Both the position numbers and the translations under genes were made by a program. Shown piece after piece: positions 1 to 8,594 of a stretch of DNA of 64,000 nucleotides; the first letter of the stretch is position 1, and the number at the start of each line of letters is the position of its first letter. The DNA is taken from positions 2,480,001 to 2,544,000 of the forward strand of contig NZ_CP146373.1 of assembly GCF_037055325.1 (NCBI RefSeq). Direction: 5' to 3'. The notes under the pieces were generated by a model that was not told where the DNA came from, made no database searches, and saw only the letters and a list, made by a program, of their open reading frames with translations. The stretch is from Arachnia propionica. Lineage in GTDB: Bacteria; Actinomycetota; Actinomycetes; Propionibacteriales; Propionibacteriaceae.

Positions 1-1
1 C

Positions 2-298
2 GTCGCTGCCCTGGAACACTTCGACGAGGCCACCGCGACCGGCCCCTACCAGGTGTTCAACATCGGCACGGGCAACGGCGTCACCATCAAGGAGTTGGCG
101 GCCTCCTTCGAGACGATCACCGGCGACCCGTTGAAGGTTCGTTTCGGCGATCCTCGCCCCGGCGACGTCGCGGGTGTCTACACCGTCTCCACCAAGGCGA
201 AGGATGTACTCGGTTGGAAGGCGGAACTCACCGAGACCGACGCTGTGCGCGACGCCATCGCCTGGTTGCCCGTACGCAAGGAGAAGTTGGGCTATTGA
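2..298 (+). CDS. galE: UDP-glucose 4-epimerase, C-terminal part (cut by window edge)
   Basis: The last 98 codons of an extended short-chain dehydrogenase/epimerase; the start lies outside the window. Visible features are the FNIGTGNGVTIKEL segment and the GDPRPGDV substrate-loop motif, both typical of the C-terminal half of GalE-type sugar-nucleotide epimerases, followed by the usual LGWKAELT and a short helical tail ending at TGA 296. The family interconverts UDP-glucose and UDP-galactose with bound NAD in the cytoplasm. The Rossmann part and the catalytic Tyr/Lys are not in view, so another sugar-nucleotide epimerase of the same fold cannot be excluded. Confidence 0.8.
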   Translation, partial: VAALEHFDEATATGPYQVFNIGTGNGVTIKELAASFETITGDPLKVRFGDPRPGDVAGVYTVSTKAKDVLGWKAELTETDAVRDAIAWLPVRKEKLGY

Positions 299-304
299 GT
301 GGTA

Positions 305-430
305 TCAGGAGGGGTCGGTGGCCTCGGCCCAGAGTTGACGGCGTTGCTCGGCGCGGCGCCGGTCCAGCAGGCTCGTGGCCACGCAGACGCCCGCCAGCAG
401 GAGAATGGTCCAGAAAAGTTTGCGGATCAT
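305..430 (-). CDS. DLW-39-like single-pass membrane microprotein, 41 aa
   Basis: A 41-codon gene on the minus strand, convergent with the epimerase and 7 bp from its stop. It begins MIRKLFW, has one hydrophobic helix (residues about 5-21, TILLLAGVCVATSLL), then a basic stretch DRRRAEQRRQ and the C-terminal signature LWAEATD. That layout, a short TM helix followed by an RRAE..(D/Q)LWAEATD tail at the very C-terminus, is what is known for the actinobacterial DLW-39 family (named for its tail and 39-residue length). A GGAAGG lies about 12 nt upstream of ATG 430. Function is unknown for the family. The main doubt is that so short an ORF can occur by chance, but the tail motif is specific. Confidence 0.7.
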   Translation of the reverse strand: MIRKLFWTILLLAGVCVATSLLDRRRAEQRRQLWAEATDPS

Positions 431-448
431 GGCACCAAACCTACCTTC

Positions 449-464
449 CCGAAATTAATTTCGG
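449..464. promoter_or_regulatory. 16-bp perfect palindrome in a divergent promoter region
   Basis: CCGAAATTAATTTCGG is perfectly self-complementary and AT-rich inside a GC-rich region. It lies 19 bp upstream of the DLW-39-like start and about 95 bp upstream of the histidine kinase start, so it could be an operator serving either divergent gene. No factor is identified. Confidence 0.4.
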
Positions 465-557
465 ATGGCATTCAAGACCGGAGTGGGGGTGGTTCGGGGT
501 GATCCGCGACCACGGTCCGACGTCGCTCCTGCGCGCCCCTGAATAGGCTTGCCGATC

Positions 558-1748
558 ATGATGACCGATCTCTCCGAGGCGCATCGCCGCTTGCTCGTGG
601 ATGCAGCGACGGCGCTGGGGGCGTTCCTGTTCCTGGTGGTTCCCATGGTTGCGTTGGGTCTTCCGGACTGGGTCGCCATGTTCGGCTGGTCGACTCTCAT
701 GGTCGTCTCATTGGCGTTTCGGCGTATCAATCCGCTGCTGGCCGTGGTCGTGTGCGCGGTGGCAGGAACCGGAATGGTGATCCAGGTCACCACCCCAGTA
801 CCCGCAATGCTGACGGTACTGGTGGTCATCTTCTCTGCCGCCAGGCACCTGAGCCTCACCGCCGGTCTGGTGGTGATTCCCCTCGGAATCGCGGCCTCCA
901 TCATCGGCCCCTTGTCATGGCTGGGCCGGATCCCAGAGGGACAACGGTTCCTCGCGGGCGGGTTGCTGAGCCTGCTGTGCCTGTCAGCGATGGTCAACGC
1001 CTACCTGCTCGGTAGGCGGATTACGGTCCAGGGCCACGTGGCCAAACTCGACGAGGCCCTCGCAGAGGAACGCTTCCTGGCCGGAGAACGCAGCACCCAG
1101 GATGCAACAGAACTGGCCGACGGCAGGGCCCGCGCCGAGGTGGCCCGGGAACTGCACGACGTGGTGGCGCACTCGTTGTCGGTGATCGTGGTGCAGGCCG
1201 AAGGGGCGAAGGCCTTGGCCACCAAGAAACCCGAGGCGGCCATCGAGGCGTTGGACGTGATCGCCCGCACGGGTCGCAGCTCGATCGAGGAAATGCGCCG
1301 GATCGTCTCTCTGCTCCGGGGCGAGTCCGATGCTGATTTCGGGCCATCACCGTCACTGCCGCAGATCCCGGAGATGGTGGCCAAGGCCGGCCCTCGGATC
1401 AGCCTCGAGATGCCGGAGGAGTTGCCGCCTGTCCCGGAGTCCTTGGGGTTGACCGTCTTCCGCGTGGTGCAGGAGTCGGTGACAAATTTCCTCAAACACG
1501 CCGGCCCGACCGCCCAGGCCAGCGCGACGATCACCTGCGAACCAGAAGCCATCGACATCCGCGTCACCGACGACGGGGTCGGGGTCCAGGCATCGACCGA
1601 GGGCCGGGGAGCCGGAGTGAGGGGGATGCGCGAACGTGTCGCGGCGATGGGCGGTACCTTCAAGGCAGGACCACGCACTGGTGGCGGCTACGAAGTCAAA
1701 GTGCGGCTGCCTCTGCCCTCCCAGCTGGGACGGGGCTGGCTGAAGTGA
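558..1748 (+). CDS. Two-component sensor histidine kinase (NarL-partner, HisKA_3 type)
   Basis: A 396-residue membrane histidine kinase. Residues 15-155 form about five or six hydrophobic segments with very short loops, so there is no large extracellular sensor domain. A short linker leads to the dimerisation helix with REVARELHDVVAHSLS-type spacing (phospho-acceptor His200 in ELHDVVAHSL). The HATPase_c part follows, with the N-box FRVVQESVTNFLKH, the G1 box VTDDGVGV and the G2 box GRGAGVRGMRERV. This is the classic actinobacterial HisKA_3 layout, whose partners are LuxR/NarL regulators. The next gene, 10 bp away, is such a regulator. ATG 558 (or 561) is preferred over TTG 549. The signal sensed cannot be read from the sequence. 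Confidence 0.9.
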   Translation: MMTDLSEAHRRLLVDAATALGAFLFLVVPMVALGLPDWVAMFGWSTLMVVSLAFRRINPLLAVVVCAVAGTGMVIQVTTPVPAMLTVLVVIFSAARHLSLTAGLVVIPLGIAASIIGPLSWLGRIPEGQRFLAGGLLSLLCLSAMVNAYLLGRRITVQGHVAKLDEALAEERFLAGERSTQDATELADGRARAEVARELHDVVAHSLSVIVVQAEGAKALATKKPEAAIEALDVIARTGRSSIEEMRRIVSLLRGESDADFGPSPSLPQIPEMVAKAGPRISLEMPEELPPVPESLGLTVFRVVQESVTNFLKHAGPTAQASATITCEPEAIDIRVTDDGVGVQASTEGRGAGVRGMRERVAAMGGTFKAGPRTGGGYEVKVRLPLPSQLGRGWLK

Positions 1749-1758
1749 GGAGGAATGG

Positions 1759-2409
1759 ATGATCAGGGTTCTGCTGGCCGATGACCAGTCGTTGGTGCGC
1801 AGCGGATTCCGCATGCTGATCGACTCCGCCGACGACATGGAAACCGTCGGCGAGGTCTCGAACGGGGCGGACGCGGTGATGGTGGTCAAGTCACAACCGG
1901 TCGACGTGGTGCTGATGGACATCCGCATGCCGATCATGGACGGCACCGAGGCCACCCGCCAGATCACGGAACTCGGCGGGGAGACGAAGGTGCTGGTGCT
2001 GACTACCTTCGATCTCGACGAGTACGTCTTCGCAGCCCTGCGCAACGGGGCCTCCGGATTCCTACTGAAGGACGCCCTACCAGACGACCTTCTGGGCGCG
2101 ATCCGCACCGTCGCCGGCGGCGGAGCGGTGGTGGCTCCGACGGCGACACGGCGCCTCCTGGATCACGTCGCCCCGAAACTGCCGGCTGGTAAACCCCGCG
2201 ACGATTCCCGGCTCGACGGACTGACCGAGCGGGAACGCGAGGTGCTGATGGAGGTTGCGCACGGCGCCAACAATGCCGAGATCGGCTCCCGTCTCTACAT
2301 GGCCGAGGGCACCGTCAAGACCCACATCGGTCGGCTGCTGGCCAAGCTCCAGGCCCGCGATCGCATCGGGCTGGTGCTGATCGCCCACGACTGTGGCCTG
2401 CTGGACTGA
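1759..2409 (+). CDS. NarL/FixJ-family response regulator
   Basis: A 216-residue response regulator. The receiver domain (1-120) has the acidic pair D8/D9, phospho-acceptor D54 in VLMDIRMP, the TTFD switch region and the LLKDA lysine. The C-terminal LuxR-type HTH (about 150-210) contains LTEREREVL, GANNAEIGSRL and EGTVKTHIGRLLAKL. The start ATG 1759 follows GGAGGA, and the gene is in one operon with the kinase upstream. It is expected to dimerise on phosphorylation and bind promoter DNA. The regulon is unknown; there is no adjacent ABC exporter of the kind often linked to such pairs. Confidence 0.92.
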   Translation: MIRVLLADDQSLVRSGFRMLIDSADDMETVGEVSNGADAVMVVKSQPVDVVLMDIRMPIMDGTEATRQITELGGETKVLVLTTFDLDEYVFAALRNGASGFLLKDALPDDLLGAIRTVAGGGAVVAPTATRRLLDHVAPKLPAGKPRDDSRLDGLTEREREVLMEVAHGANNAEIGSRLYMAEGTVKTHIGRLLAKLQARDRIGLVLIAHDCGLLD

Positions 2410-2410
2410 C

Positions 2411-2502
2411 ACCGGTTGAAGCCGTTTGAGCCGGATCGCGAGGAACGCGCAAGCAGGTCGTCTCAACCACCGTGATACGGACTGGTGTCAAGACGACCTG
2501 CT
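2411..2502. terminator. Hairpin between convergent response regulator and glpD genes
   Basis: A 12-bp perfect inverted repeat (AGCAGGTCGTCT at 2452-2463, AGACGACCTGCT at 2491-2502) with a 27-nt loop lies between two convergent genes, as expected for a bidirectional terminator. Just upstream, 2413-2435 carries a copy of the GGTTGA/GAGCCGG motif that recurs at other gene ends in this window. Confidence 0.5.
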
Positions 2503-2537
2503 CCAGAAGGTCACCGGTTCAGCCGGTGCGCGACTTC

Positions 2538-4250
2538 TCAGCCGACGATGTCCTCCGCGACAACTCGGGCGGCTGAGGCGGCGGCATCGGTGGCCTGTTC
2601 CTCGGCGGCCAGTTCAGCGGCGATCCGCTTCCGGTAGTTCGACTTCTCCTGCTCCAGGCGGGCCTCGTCCCAGCCGAGGACCGCGGCTGCGATCTCAGCC
2701 ACCTCGTCGACAGCGGCGCCGCCACGGTCGCGGGCTTCGGAGTTGAGCCTCACCCGGGCGACGAAGATGTCCTCTAGGTGGAGAGCACCCTCGACGGCGC
2801 AGGCGCGATGGACCTCGGCGCGCAGGAACTGCGGGGCAGCCTCGAGGGGTTTGCCGAGACTCGGGTCCTCATCGATGGTGGCGAACAGGTCGGGCAGTTC
2901 GGAGCCGTAACGGCGCACCAGGTGTTGCAGCCGATCAGCATCGAAGCCGTATTTCACGCCCAGGCGGTGCGCTTGGTTCTCCACCGCGTCGAACCCTTCG
3001 GCACCCAGCAGCGGCAGCTGCGCCGTCACCGAGGGCCGCGCCTTCGCGAGGGACTTCCCCAGGGCGAAGTTGACGGCGTCCTCGGCCATCACCCGGTAGG
3101 TGGTGAGCTTGCCACCGGCGATAGCCACCATGCCCGGGATCACCTCGGTGACGGTGTGCTCTCGCGAGACCTTCGTCGACTTCGACTCATCGAGCACCTT
3201 CGGCTGGAGCAGCGGTCGCAGTCCGGCGTAGGTTCCGATGATGTCGTCGCGGGTCAGCGGTGGATCGAGGACCTCGTTGGCGTGATCCAGCACGTAGTCG
3301 ATGTCCTCGGAGGTCGGCACGGGGTGTTCGAGCTGTTCGTGCCAAGCGGTGTCGGTGGTGCCGATCACCCAGTAGTGCTGCCACGGGATGATGAACAGCA
3401 CCGACTTCTCGGTGCGCAGGAACAGGCCCGTGGTGGCCTTGATGCGTTCGCGCGGGATGACGATGTGGATTCCCTTGCTGGTGAGCACCTTCAACCCCCC
3501 GGTGCCGCCCGCGAGATCCTGGGTCTGTTCGGTCCACACGCCGGTGGCGTTGATGATCCGGTCGGCTTCGATGGTCAATTCGTTGCCGGTCTCCAGGTCG
3601 ACGGCCTTGACTCCGCAGGCCCGACCGCGCCCGTCCTTGAGGATCTCGGTGACCTTGACCCGGCTGGCAGCGGCAGCCCCGTACTTGACGGCGGTGCGGA
3701 TCAGCGTGATCACGAGGCGGGCGTCATCGACGCGGGCGTCGTAGAACTCGATGGCGCCGACGAGGGCGTCGCGTTTGATCTCGGGGAAGCGCCGCATGGC
3801 CCCGGCCTTGGAGAGGTGGCGCTGGATCGGCACGGTCTTGCGGCCTCTGGAGCCAATACGCGCGAGGGCGTCGTACATGCCGACGCCGACCGCGGAATAG
3901 GCGCGCTCGATGACAGGGGTTTTCAGCGGCCACAGGAAGGGCTGCGCTTCAACGAGGTGCGGGGCGATCGTGGTCAGCAGCCGGCTGCGTTCCCTGAGGG
4001 CCTCGGCCACCAGCTTGAAATCGAGGTTGTAGAGGTAGCGAAGCCCGCCGTGCACCAGCCGGGAAGAACGCGACGACGTGCCAGCGGCCCAGTCCTGAGC
4101 ATCCACGACGGCGGTGTTCAGGCCACGCGCCGCGGCATCGAGAGCGATCCCCGCGCCGGTGACGCCGCCACCGATGACGAGGACATCGAATTTCTGGGAG
4201 GTCATGGCCTCAAGGGATGTAGCACGCTGTTCCTGGGACAGGACTGTCAT
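2538..4250 (-). CDS. glpD: Glycerol-3-phosphate dehydrogenase, FAD-dependent
   Basis: A 570-residue flavoprotein that oxidises glycerol-3-phosphate to dihydroxyacetone phosphate at the membrane and feeds electrons to the quinone pool. The N-terminal dinucleotide-binding motif is VLVIGGGVTGAG (about residues 23-34), followed by AAGTSSRSSRLVHGGLRYL, the DAO-family substrate/FAD region. GLRPLL and GGKLTTYRVMAEDAV are the standard GlpD C-terminal motifs, and a helical C-terminal domain with an Ala-rich tail closes the protein. The start is set at ATG 4250 because AAGGAG sits 9 nt upstream. The ORF is open to 4541, but that part has no family similarity. No glpF or glpK lies next to it. Confidence 0.93.
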   Translation of the reverse strand: MTVLSQEQRATSLEAMTSQKFDVLVIGGGVTGAGIALDAAARGLNTAVVDAQDWAAGTSSRSSRLVHGGLRYLYNLDFKLVAEALRERSRLLTTIAPHLVEAQPFLWPLKTPVIERAYSAVGVGMYDALARIGSRGRKTVPIQRHLSKAGAMRRFPEIKRDALVGAIEFYDARVDDARLVITLIRTAVKYGAAAASRVKVTEILKDGRGRACGVKAVDLETGNELTIEADRIINATGVWTEQTQDLAGGTGGLKVLTSKGIHIVIPRERIKATTGLFLRTEKSVLFIIPWQHYWVIGTTDTAWHEQLEHPVPTSEDIDYVLDHANEVLDPPLTRDDIIGTYAGLRPLLQPKVLDESKSTKVSREHTVTEVIPGMVAIAGGKLTTYRVMAEDAVNFALGKSLAKARPSVTAQLPLLGAEGFDAVENQAHRLGVKYGFDADRLQHLVRRYGSELPDLFATIDEDPSLGKPLEAAPQFLRAEVHRACAVEGALHLEDIFVARVRLNSEARDRGGAAVDEVAEIAAAVLGWDEARLEQEKSNYRKRIAAELAAEEQATDAAASAARVVAEDIVG

Positions 4251-4289
4251 GTGATGGCTCCTTCGCTCGGTGGTCCCAGCCTCCCTCCT

Positions 4290-4326
4290 TGCACGAACGT
4301 TCACAAACTGATTGCACATTCGTGCA
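4290..4326. promoter_or_regulatory. Candidate operator repeats upstream of glpD
   Basis: TGCACGAA (4290-4297) and TTCGTGCA (4319-4326) form an 8-bp inverted pair about 40-75 bp upstream of the glpD start. The palindrome GAACGTTC (4295-4302) overlaps the first arm. Binding by a GlpR/DeoR- or LacI-type regulator is plausible but inferred only from position. The rest of 4327-4548 shows no convincing gene. Confidence 0.4.
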
Positions 4327-4548
4327 CACCGGTCATTTTCCGACACGGCGCACGTGCAAGGACGCCGCTTATCCCGGATGCCCCACAGGAACGGTCGGTC
4401 CGCACGGTGACCTTGGGTCTCGTCAAGAAATACCGCGATGACGACGAAACAGAACACCTCCAGCGGTGCGCGAAGCGGTACCACTGTGAGTGAAGGACAT
4501 GACCAGGCGCGCTTCGCGCCCCGCCCCCGCTGCGAGGCCACGAACTAA

Positions 4549-4872
4549 CACGACCGGGCGAATCTCGACGCCAAACTTGAGCTGATCCGTGCCAGGATCG
4601 ACACCATCACCGCTCGCGGGTGCGAGGACTTCCACGACGGGCAGGAGACCTACGACGTCGCCTGCATGGTGATCATCCGACTCGCCGCCCTGCTCGAACG
4701 CCCCGAGTTCGAACCCCACATGGAAGCGGTCACCCAGCAGGAGCGCCTCGCCATCCGCACAACACGCAACATCGCGGCTCACACCGGATACCGGTCCATG
4801 AACGACGATCTGTTCTGGCTCGCCGTCACGCAACGGGTCCCCGCCATACTGGACCGACTCCGCGGACAGTGA
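4549..4872 (+). pseudogene. HepT-like (DUF86) ribonuclease, start lost
   Basis: The frame from just after TAA 4546 to TGA 4870 encodes 107 residues matching a HepT/DUF86 helical bundle: LELIRARIDTITARG, then ETYDVACMVIIRLAALLE, then the conserved RNIAAHTGY (the R-N...H-x-Y catalytic motif of HepT RNases), then DLFWLAVTQRVPAILDRLR. HepT toxins normally pair with an MntA nucleotidyltransferase antitoxin encoded just upstream. None is visible here, and no ATG/GTG/TTG lies near the natural N-terminus. The only ATG (4666) would delete the first helix. It is either a decayed toxin that lost its antitoxin and start, or an orphan using an unusual start. Confidence 0.55.
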
Positions 4873-5040
4873 CGGCCTCTCCCACACCCGCGAGAAACGA
4901 GGACCGTGCGATCAGCGATTTCCTGCACCAGCGGGTGCGGAATTCCCGCTGCCAGCGGCACGGCACGCACAGCAAGAACGGGACCACTGGTGTAGACGAC
5001 CCCGACCGACGCTGCCTAACCGGGATCCTGACACGGTCGG

Positions 5041-5760
5041 TCAGCGGGACGGGGTGCCCACCAGTGCCTGGTAGGCGGTGTTTCGTTCCGGGTCGCCGTC
5101 GCCCGTCGCGTCAGCCCGCGCTGGCTCCTCGGGGGTGGTCTGAGGGGCCGGTTCGGGTTCGTCGCCGAACATGGAACGGCGTCCCTCGAAGGCCCTGCCG
5201 AGGGTGATCTGGTCGGCATACTCGATGTCACCGCCAACGGGCAGCCCGGACGCGGGCCGGGTGACGCGCACCCCGAAGTCGCGCAGCATCCGCCCCAGGT
5301 AGGAGGCCGTCGCCTCGCCCTCGGTGTCGGGGTCGGTGGCGAGGATCACCTCGGTGACGGTCCCGTCGGCAAGGCGCTGGAACAGTTCGCGGCTGTGCAG
5401 GTCACCGGGGCCGCGGCCATCGATCGGGGAGATCGACCCGCCCAGCACGTGATAGGTGCCGCGGAACTCACCGGTGCGTTCGATGGCGACCACATCCTTC
5501 GACTCCTCTACCACGCACAGCAACGACCGGTCTCGACGCGGGTCGCGGCACACCCGGCAGCGGGTTTCCTGCGACACGTTGAAACACACCTCGCAGAACC
5601 GCGCCGCCTCCTTGACGCGACGCAGCACGTCGGCGAGCTGGAAGACCTCCTCCTCGGGCGCGTCGAGCAGGTGGAAGGCGATGCGCTGCGCGCCGCGCGG
5701 GCCGATGCCGGGCAGGCGACTCAGCTCGTCGATCAGGTCCTGGATGGGGCCCTCGTACAA
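5041..5760 (-). CDS. recR: Recombination mediator protein RecR
   Basis: A 239-residue RecR, which with RecO/RecF loads RecA at gaps. Visible features are the N-terminal HhH motif [20 protein letters not shown] (8-32), a four-Cys zinc finger (C56, C59, C68, C71), the Toprim domain starting [13 protein letters not shown] and continuing [18 protein letters not shown], and the Walker-like [15 protein letters not shown]. The family ends near RAFEGRRSM. The last 40 or so residues are a Pro/Ala/Glu-rich extension not found in most RecR. Translation apparently starts at TTG 5760, one base after the ybaB stop, giving the [10 protein letters not shown] start usual for the family. Confidence 0.95.
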   Translation of the reverse strand: MYEGPIQDLIDELSRLPGIGPRGAQRIAFHLLDAPEEEVFQLADVLRRVKEAARFCEVCFNVSQETRCRVCRDPRRDRSLLCVVEESKDVVAIERTGEFRGTYHVLGGSISPIDGRGPGDLHSRELFQRLADGTVTEVILATDPDTEGEATASYLGRMLRDFGVRVTRPASGLPVGGDIEYADQITLGRAFEGRRSMFGDEPEPAPQTTPEEPARADATGDGDPERNTAYQALVGTPSR

Positions 5761-5761
5761 C

Positions 5762-6067
5762 TCAGAAACCCATTCCCGGGATCTGAGGGGCCGCGGAGGC
5801 AGCCGCCGAGTCCACCTGCTGGCGCGCCGACCGGAAGGCGGCGACGATCAACGCGGAGAGGCTCTCGGTGTCCTCCGGGTCACAGGCGGCGGGCGCGATG
5901 GTCACGTCCAGCAGCTCACCCAACCCGTTGAGCTTCACCGTGACGAGATCACCACCCGCAGCGGCCTCGAACTCCTTGGCAACCAGGTTGTCGCGGGCGG
6001 CGAGCATCTGTTCCTGCATCTGCTGGGCCTGGACCAGCAGCGCATTCATGTCGATTCCTTCGGTCAT
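5762..6067 (-). CDS. YbaB/EbfC family nucleoid-associated protein
   Basis: A 101-residue protein with the YbaB fold: a long N-terminal helix ([27 protein letters not shown]), central strands [21 protein letters not shown], then a helix with [21 protein letters not shown]. The family forms DNA-binding dimers and is almost always encoded between dnaX and recR, as here. GGAAGGA sits at the right distance upstream of ATG 6067. A second possible start, MNALL, is at codon 7. Genes dnaX, this one and recR read in one direction with short gaps. Confidence 0.92.
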   Translation of the reverse strand: MTEGIDMNALLVQAQQMQEQMLAARDNLVAKEFEAAAGGDLVTVKLNGLGELLDVTIAPAACDPEDTESLSALIVAAFRSARQQVDSAAASAAPQIPGMGF

Positions 6068-6148
6068 GGCGTCCTTCCGTCGCGCTCAATGATAAAAGGT
6101 CCCACGGACAAACGACTTCTCCCGCACGCCGATCGAGTCCCACAACCA

Positions 6149-6178
6149 GTTGAGCCAGCACGTGAGACTCGGCTCAAC
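6149..6178. repeat. GTTGAGCC/GGCTCAAC inverted repeat overlapping the dnaX stop
   Basis: GTTGAGCC (6149-6156) and GGCTCAAC (6171-6178) form a perfect 8-bp stem with a 14-nt loop. The right arm contains the dnaX stop codon (6174-6176). The same core occurs at 2413, 40178 and 45489, each at a gene end. It may be an attenuator or partial terminator between dnaX and ybaB. Confidence 0.5.
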
Positions 6179-8429
6179 CGACGGGGTCGTCGGGAATGAT
6201 CTCGGCCCCCAGTTCCTCGGCGAGGAGCTTGGCGGCCAGCTCGTCGGCGTTCTCCACGCTCTGATCGTCCTCTGCGATCTCGGGTTCGGGGTCGGGGTCC
6301 GGGGGCGTGGGTGGCGTCGGTTCGGGCCGGCGACGCGGCTGCCTGGGTTCCGGCGGGGGTTCCTGCCGCAGACCCTCGCGTTCCGGGGGTGGAGGCGCGG
6401 CCTGCTGCTCCGGCTGGGCCGGGCGTTCGTTGGTGCCGGACATCACGGCCTGGACGCGCACTTCGACGCCTATGACCGCAATGATGGCCTGGATCAGCAG
6501 GTCCACCACCCCGGAGGAGGAGAAGTTCTCCCTGGCCCCGGCATCACTGAAACCGAGCAGCAGCTGTCCATCGGTGACGTCCAGCACCTGTGCGTGCTTG
6601 CTGAGCATCATGTGGGCGAAACGGCGGCGGCGTTTGACGTCCTCCAGGACGGTGGGCCACACCTGCCGCAGCTCCGGTGTGGTCAGGGTGCGCCCGCTCT
6701 GGGCCGGTCGCGGCACCTCCGGCGCAGGCTGTGGGGGACGTTGGGGGGCGGGGGTCTGTGCACCTGCGGGTGGCGCCCCAGCCGGACGACGCTGCGGCCT
6801 GCCGGCCTGAGGCTGCCGGGGCGGCTGTGTGGGCTCCGGCTGCGACCGCTCCTGTTTGTGCGGCGCGGCGGGTTCGAATCGCGGGGCCTGCTGCTCGGGT
6901 CGGGGGGCCTGGTCGGGACGCGGATCCGAGGTGGGCTGCCGGGCCGCCCTCTGCCGCTCCTGCTGCGGTGGCGCCTGTTGAGGGCGTTGCTCCTGCGGCG
7001 TCGGCGCGGGTGCCCCGTCGCCGATCATTCCAACCCGTCGCTCCAACCGATCCATCCGGGCATGGAGACCGCGTTCGTCGGTGTCAGCACCGGGCAGCAG
7101 CACCCGGGCACACATCAGCTCCAGGTGCAGGCGGGGCGCGGTGGTGCCGCGCATGGCCGTCAGACCGTCGGCGATCACCTCAGCGGCACGGGTCAGCTCC
7201 CCCGCCCCCATGCCCGCGACCTGCGTGGCGAGGCGCTGCGCCTGGTCCGAGGAAACCTCCAGCATGCCGTTCTCGGCGGCCTGCGGCACCGCGGCGAGGA
7301 TCACCAGGTCACGCAACCGCCGCAGCAGGTCCTCGGCGAACCGGCGGGGATCCTGACCGATCTCGATGATCTTGTCGATGCTGCGGAACACCCCTGCCGC
7401 GTCCCCCGCGGCGAAGGCGTCGACGATCTCGTCCAGCAGCGCATCCGGGGTGAATCCGAGAAGCGCCGCCGCCTGGTCGTGGGAGACACCCTCCGGACCG
7501 GCGCCGCCGAGCAGCTGATCCAGCACCGACAGGGAATCCCGCACCGATCCACCCCCCGCGCGCACCACCAGTGGCAGGGCCGACGGCTCCACCACCACCC
7601 CCTCCGTGGCGCAGATCCCGGACAGGTATTCACCGAGCAGACGCGGCGGCACCAGACGGAACGGGTAGTGGTGGGTACGCGACCGGATGGTGCCGATGAC
7701 CTTTTCCGGTTCCGTGGTGGCGAAGACGAATTTCGCATGCGGCGGGGGTTCCTCGACGAGCTTCAGCAGCGCGTTGAAACCCGCGGTGGTGACCATGTGG
7801 GCCTCGTCGACGATGTAGATCTTGTAGCGACTGTGCACCGGGGCGAAGAAGGCGCGCTCCCTCAGGTCTCGGGCGTCCTCGACACCGCCGTGGCTGGCAG
7901 CGTCGATCTCGATCACGTCAATGCTGCCCGGCCCACCGCGCGCCAAATCCTGACAGGAACGGCACACCCCGCAGGGCGTGGACGTGGGGCCCTGCTCGCA
8001 GTTCAGGCAGCGCGCCAGGATGCGGGCAGAGGTGGTTTTGCCGCAACCACGCGGCCCGGAAAACAGGTAGGCGTGGTTGACGCGGTTGTTGTCCAGGGCC
8101 CGCATGAGGGGCACGGTGACGTGATCCTGGCCGATCACCTCGGCGAACGAATCCGGGCGGTAGCGCCGGTAGAGCGCCAACGGCGGGGGTGCGACCTCGG
8201 GACGCGCTTCCCGGTGGCCCGCGACCGACTGCGATGACGCCGCAGGGACGAAGGCCGCCGGTTTCTCATCCCCGGGCTCGTCGAAGAGGCCCGGCCCATC
8301 CTGTTCGAAGGCGGGCTCGCCGAGATATCCCTCGTCCAGGGGCGCGTACTCGTCCTCGGGTTCGCCGTCGTACTCGTCTTCCACGCGCTCAACTGTATTG
8401 GAGGCCACCGGCACTTTCCCGTCAGCCAC
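6174..8429 (-). CDS. dnaX: DNA polymerase III subunit gamma/tau
   Basis: A 751-residue clamp-loader ATPase. The conserved part starts at about residue 84 (LALYRRYRPDSFAEVIGQDH). Walker A is GPRGCGKT (125-132), the zinc site has five Cys (141, 144, 153, 156, 159), Walker B/DExH is YIVDEAHM, and the sensor/arginine region is FVFATTEPEKVIGTIRSRTHHYPFR. A Pro/Gln-rich linker (about 510-620) precedes a tau-like C-terminal domain. Two things are unusual. An acidic, low-complexity N-terminal extension of about 80 residues precedes the normal start. The chosen start GTG 8429 is backed by GGGGGAG 4 nt upstream, whereas the ORF opens at 8540 with no motif. Confidence 0.95.
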   Translation of the reverse strand: MADGKVPVASNTVERVEDEYDGEPEDEYAPLDEGYLGEPAFEQDGPGLFDEPGDEKPAAFVPAASSQSVAGHREARPEVAPPPLALYRRYRPDSFAEVIGQDHVTVPLMRALDNNRVNHAYLFSGPRGCGKTTSARILARCLNCEQGPTSTPCGVCRSCQDLARGGPGSIDVIEIDAASHGGVEDARDLRERAFFAPVHSRYKIYIVDEAHMVTTAGFNALLKLVEEPPPHAKFVFATTEPEKVIGTIRSRTHHYPFRLVPPRLLGEYLSGICATEGVVVEPSALPLVVRAGGGSVRDSLSVLDQLLGGAGPEGVSHDQAAALLGFTPDALLDEIVDAFAAGDAAGVFRSIDKIIEIGQDPRRFAEDLLRRLRDLVILAAVPQAAENGMLEVSSDQAQRLATQVAGMGAGELTRAAEVIADGLTAMRGTTAPRLHLELMCARVLLPGADTDERGLHARMDRLERRVGMIGDGAPAPTPQEQRPQQAPPQQERQRAARQPTSDPRPDQAPRPEQQAPRFEPAAPHKQERSQPEPTQPPRQPQAGRPQRRPAGAPPAGAQTPAPQRPPQPAPEVPRPAQSGRTLTTPELRQVWPTVLEDVKRRRRFAHMMLSKHAQVLDVTDGQLLLGFSDAGARENFSSSGVVDLLIQAIIAVIGVEVRVQAVMSGTNERPAQPEQQAAPPPPEREGLRQEPPPEPRQPRRRPEPTPPTPPDPDPEPEIAEDDQSVENADELAAKLLAEELGAEIIPDDPVG

Positions 8430-8565
8430 GTTTCTCCCCCAGGATCGGCGAACCGGATCGTGGGCCCCGGCGAACAGTCCGTGTCGGAACCATCCGACGG
8501 CCAAGCAGCAGGCCCGGCCTGCGAGAGGACGAGGCCCCACCCTGGGGATCTCCTCAACCCATTAC

Positions 8566-8592
8566 GTTATTCAATAACAGTTAGCTGCTAAC
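8566..8592. promoter_or_regulatory. Tandem 13-bp palindromes: probable TetR operator
   Basis: GTTATTCAATAAC (8566-8578) and GTTAGCTGCTAAC (8580-8592) are perfect odd palindromes sharing GTTA-N5-TAAC, centred 14 bp apart. They end 2 bp before ATG 8595 of the TetR gene. The arrangement fits two regulator dimers binding over the promoter or start of an autoregulated TetR-ABC operon, whose mRNA may be leaderless. Confidence 0.65.
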
Positions 8593-8594
8593 AT

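Noticed and set aside
2778-4493. 571-codon + strand ORF
   Set aside because: Antisense shadow of glpD; its sequence is low-complexity Gly/Asp/His-rich with no family resemblance, as expected from high-GC codon bias.
6150-8237. 695-codon + strand ORF
   Set aside because: Antisense shadow of dnaX, with no recognisable protein and no ribosome-binding site.
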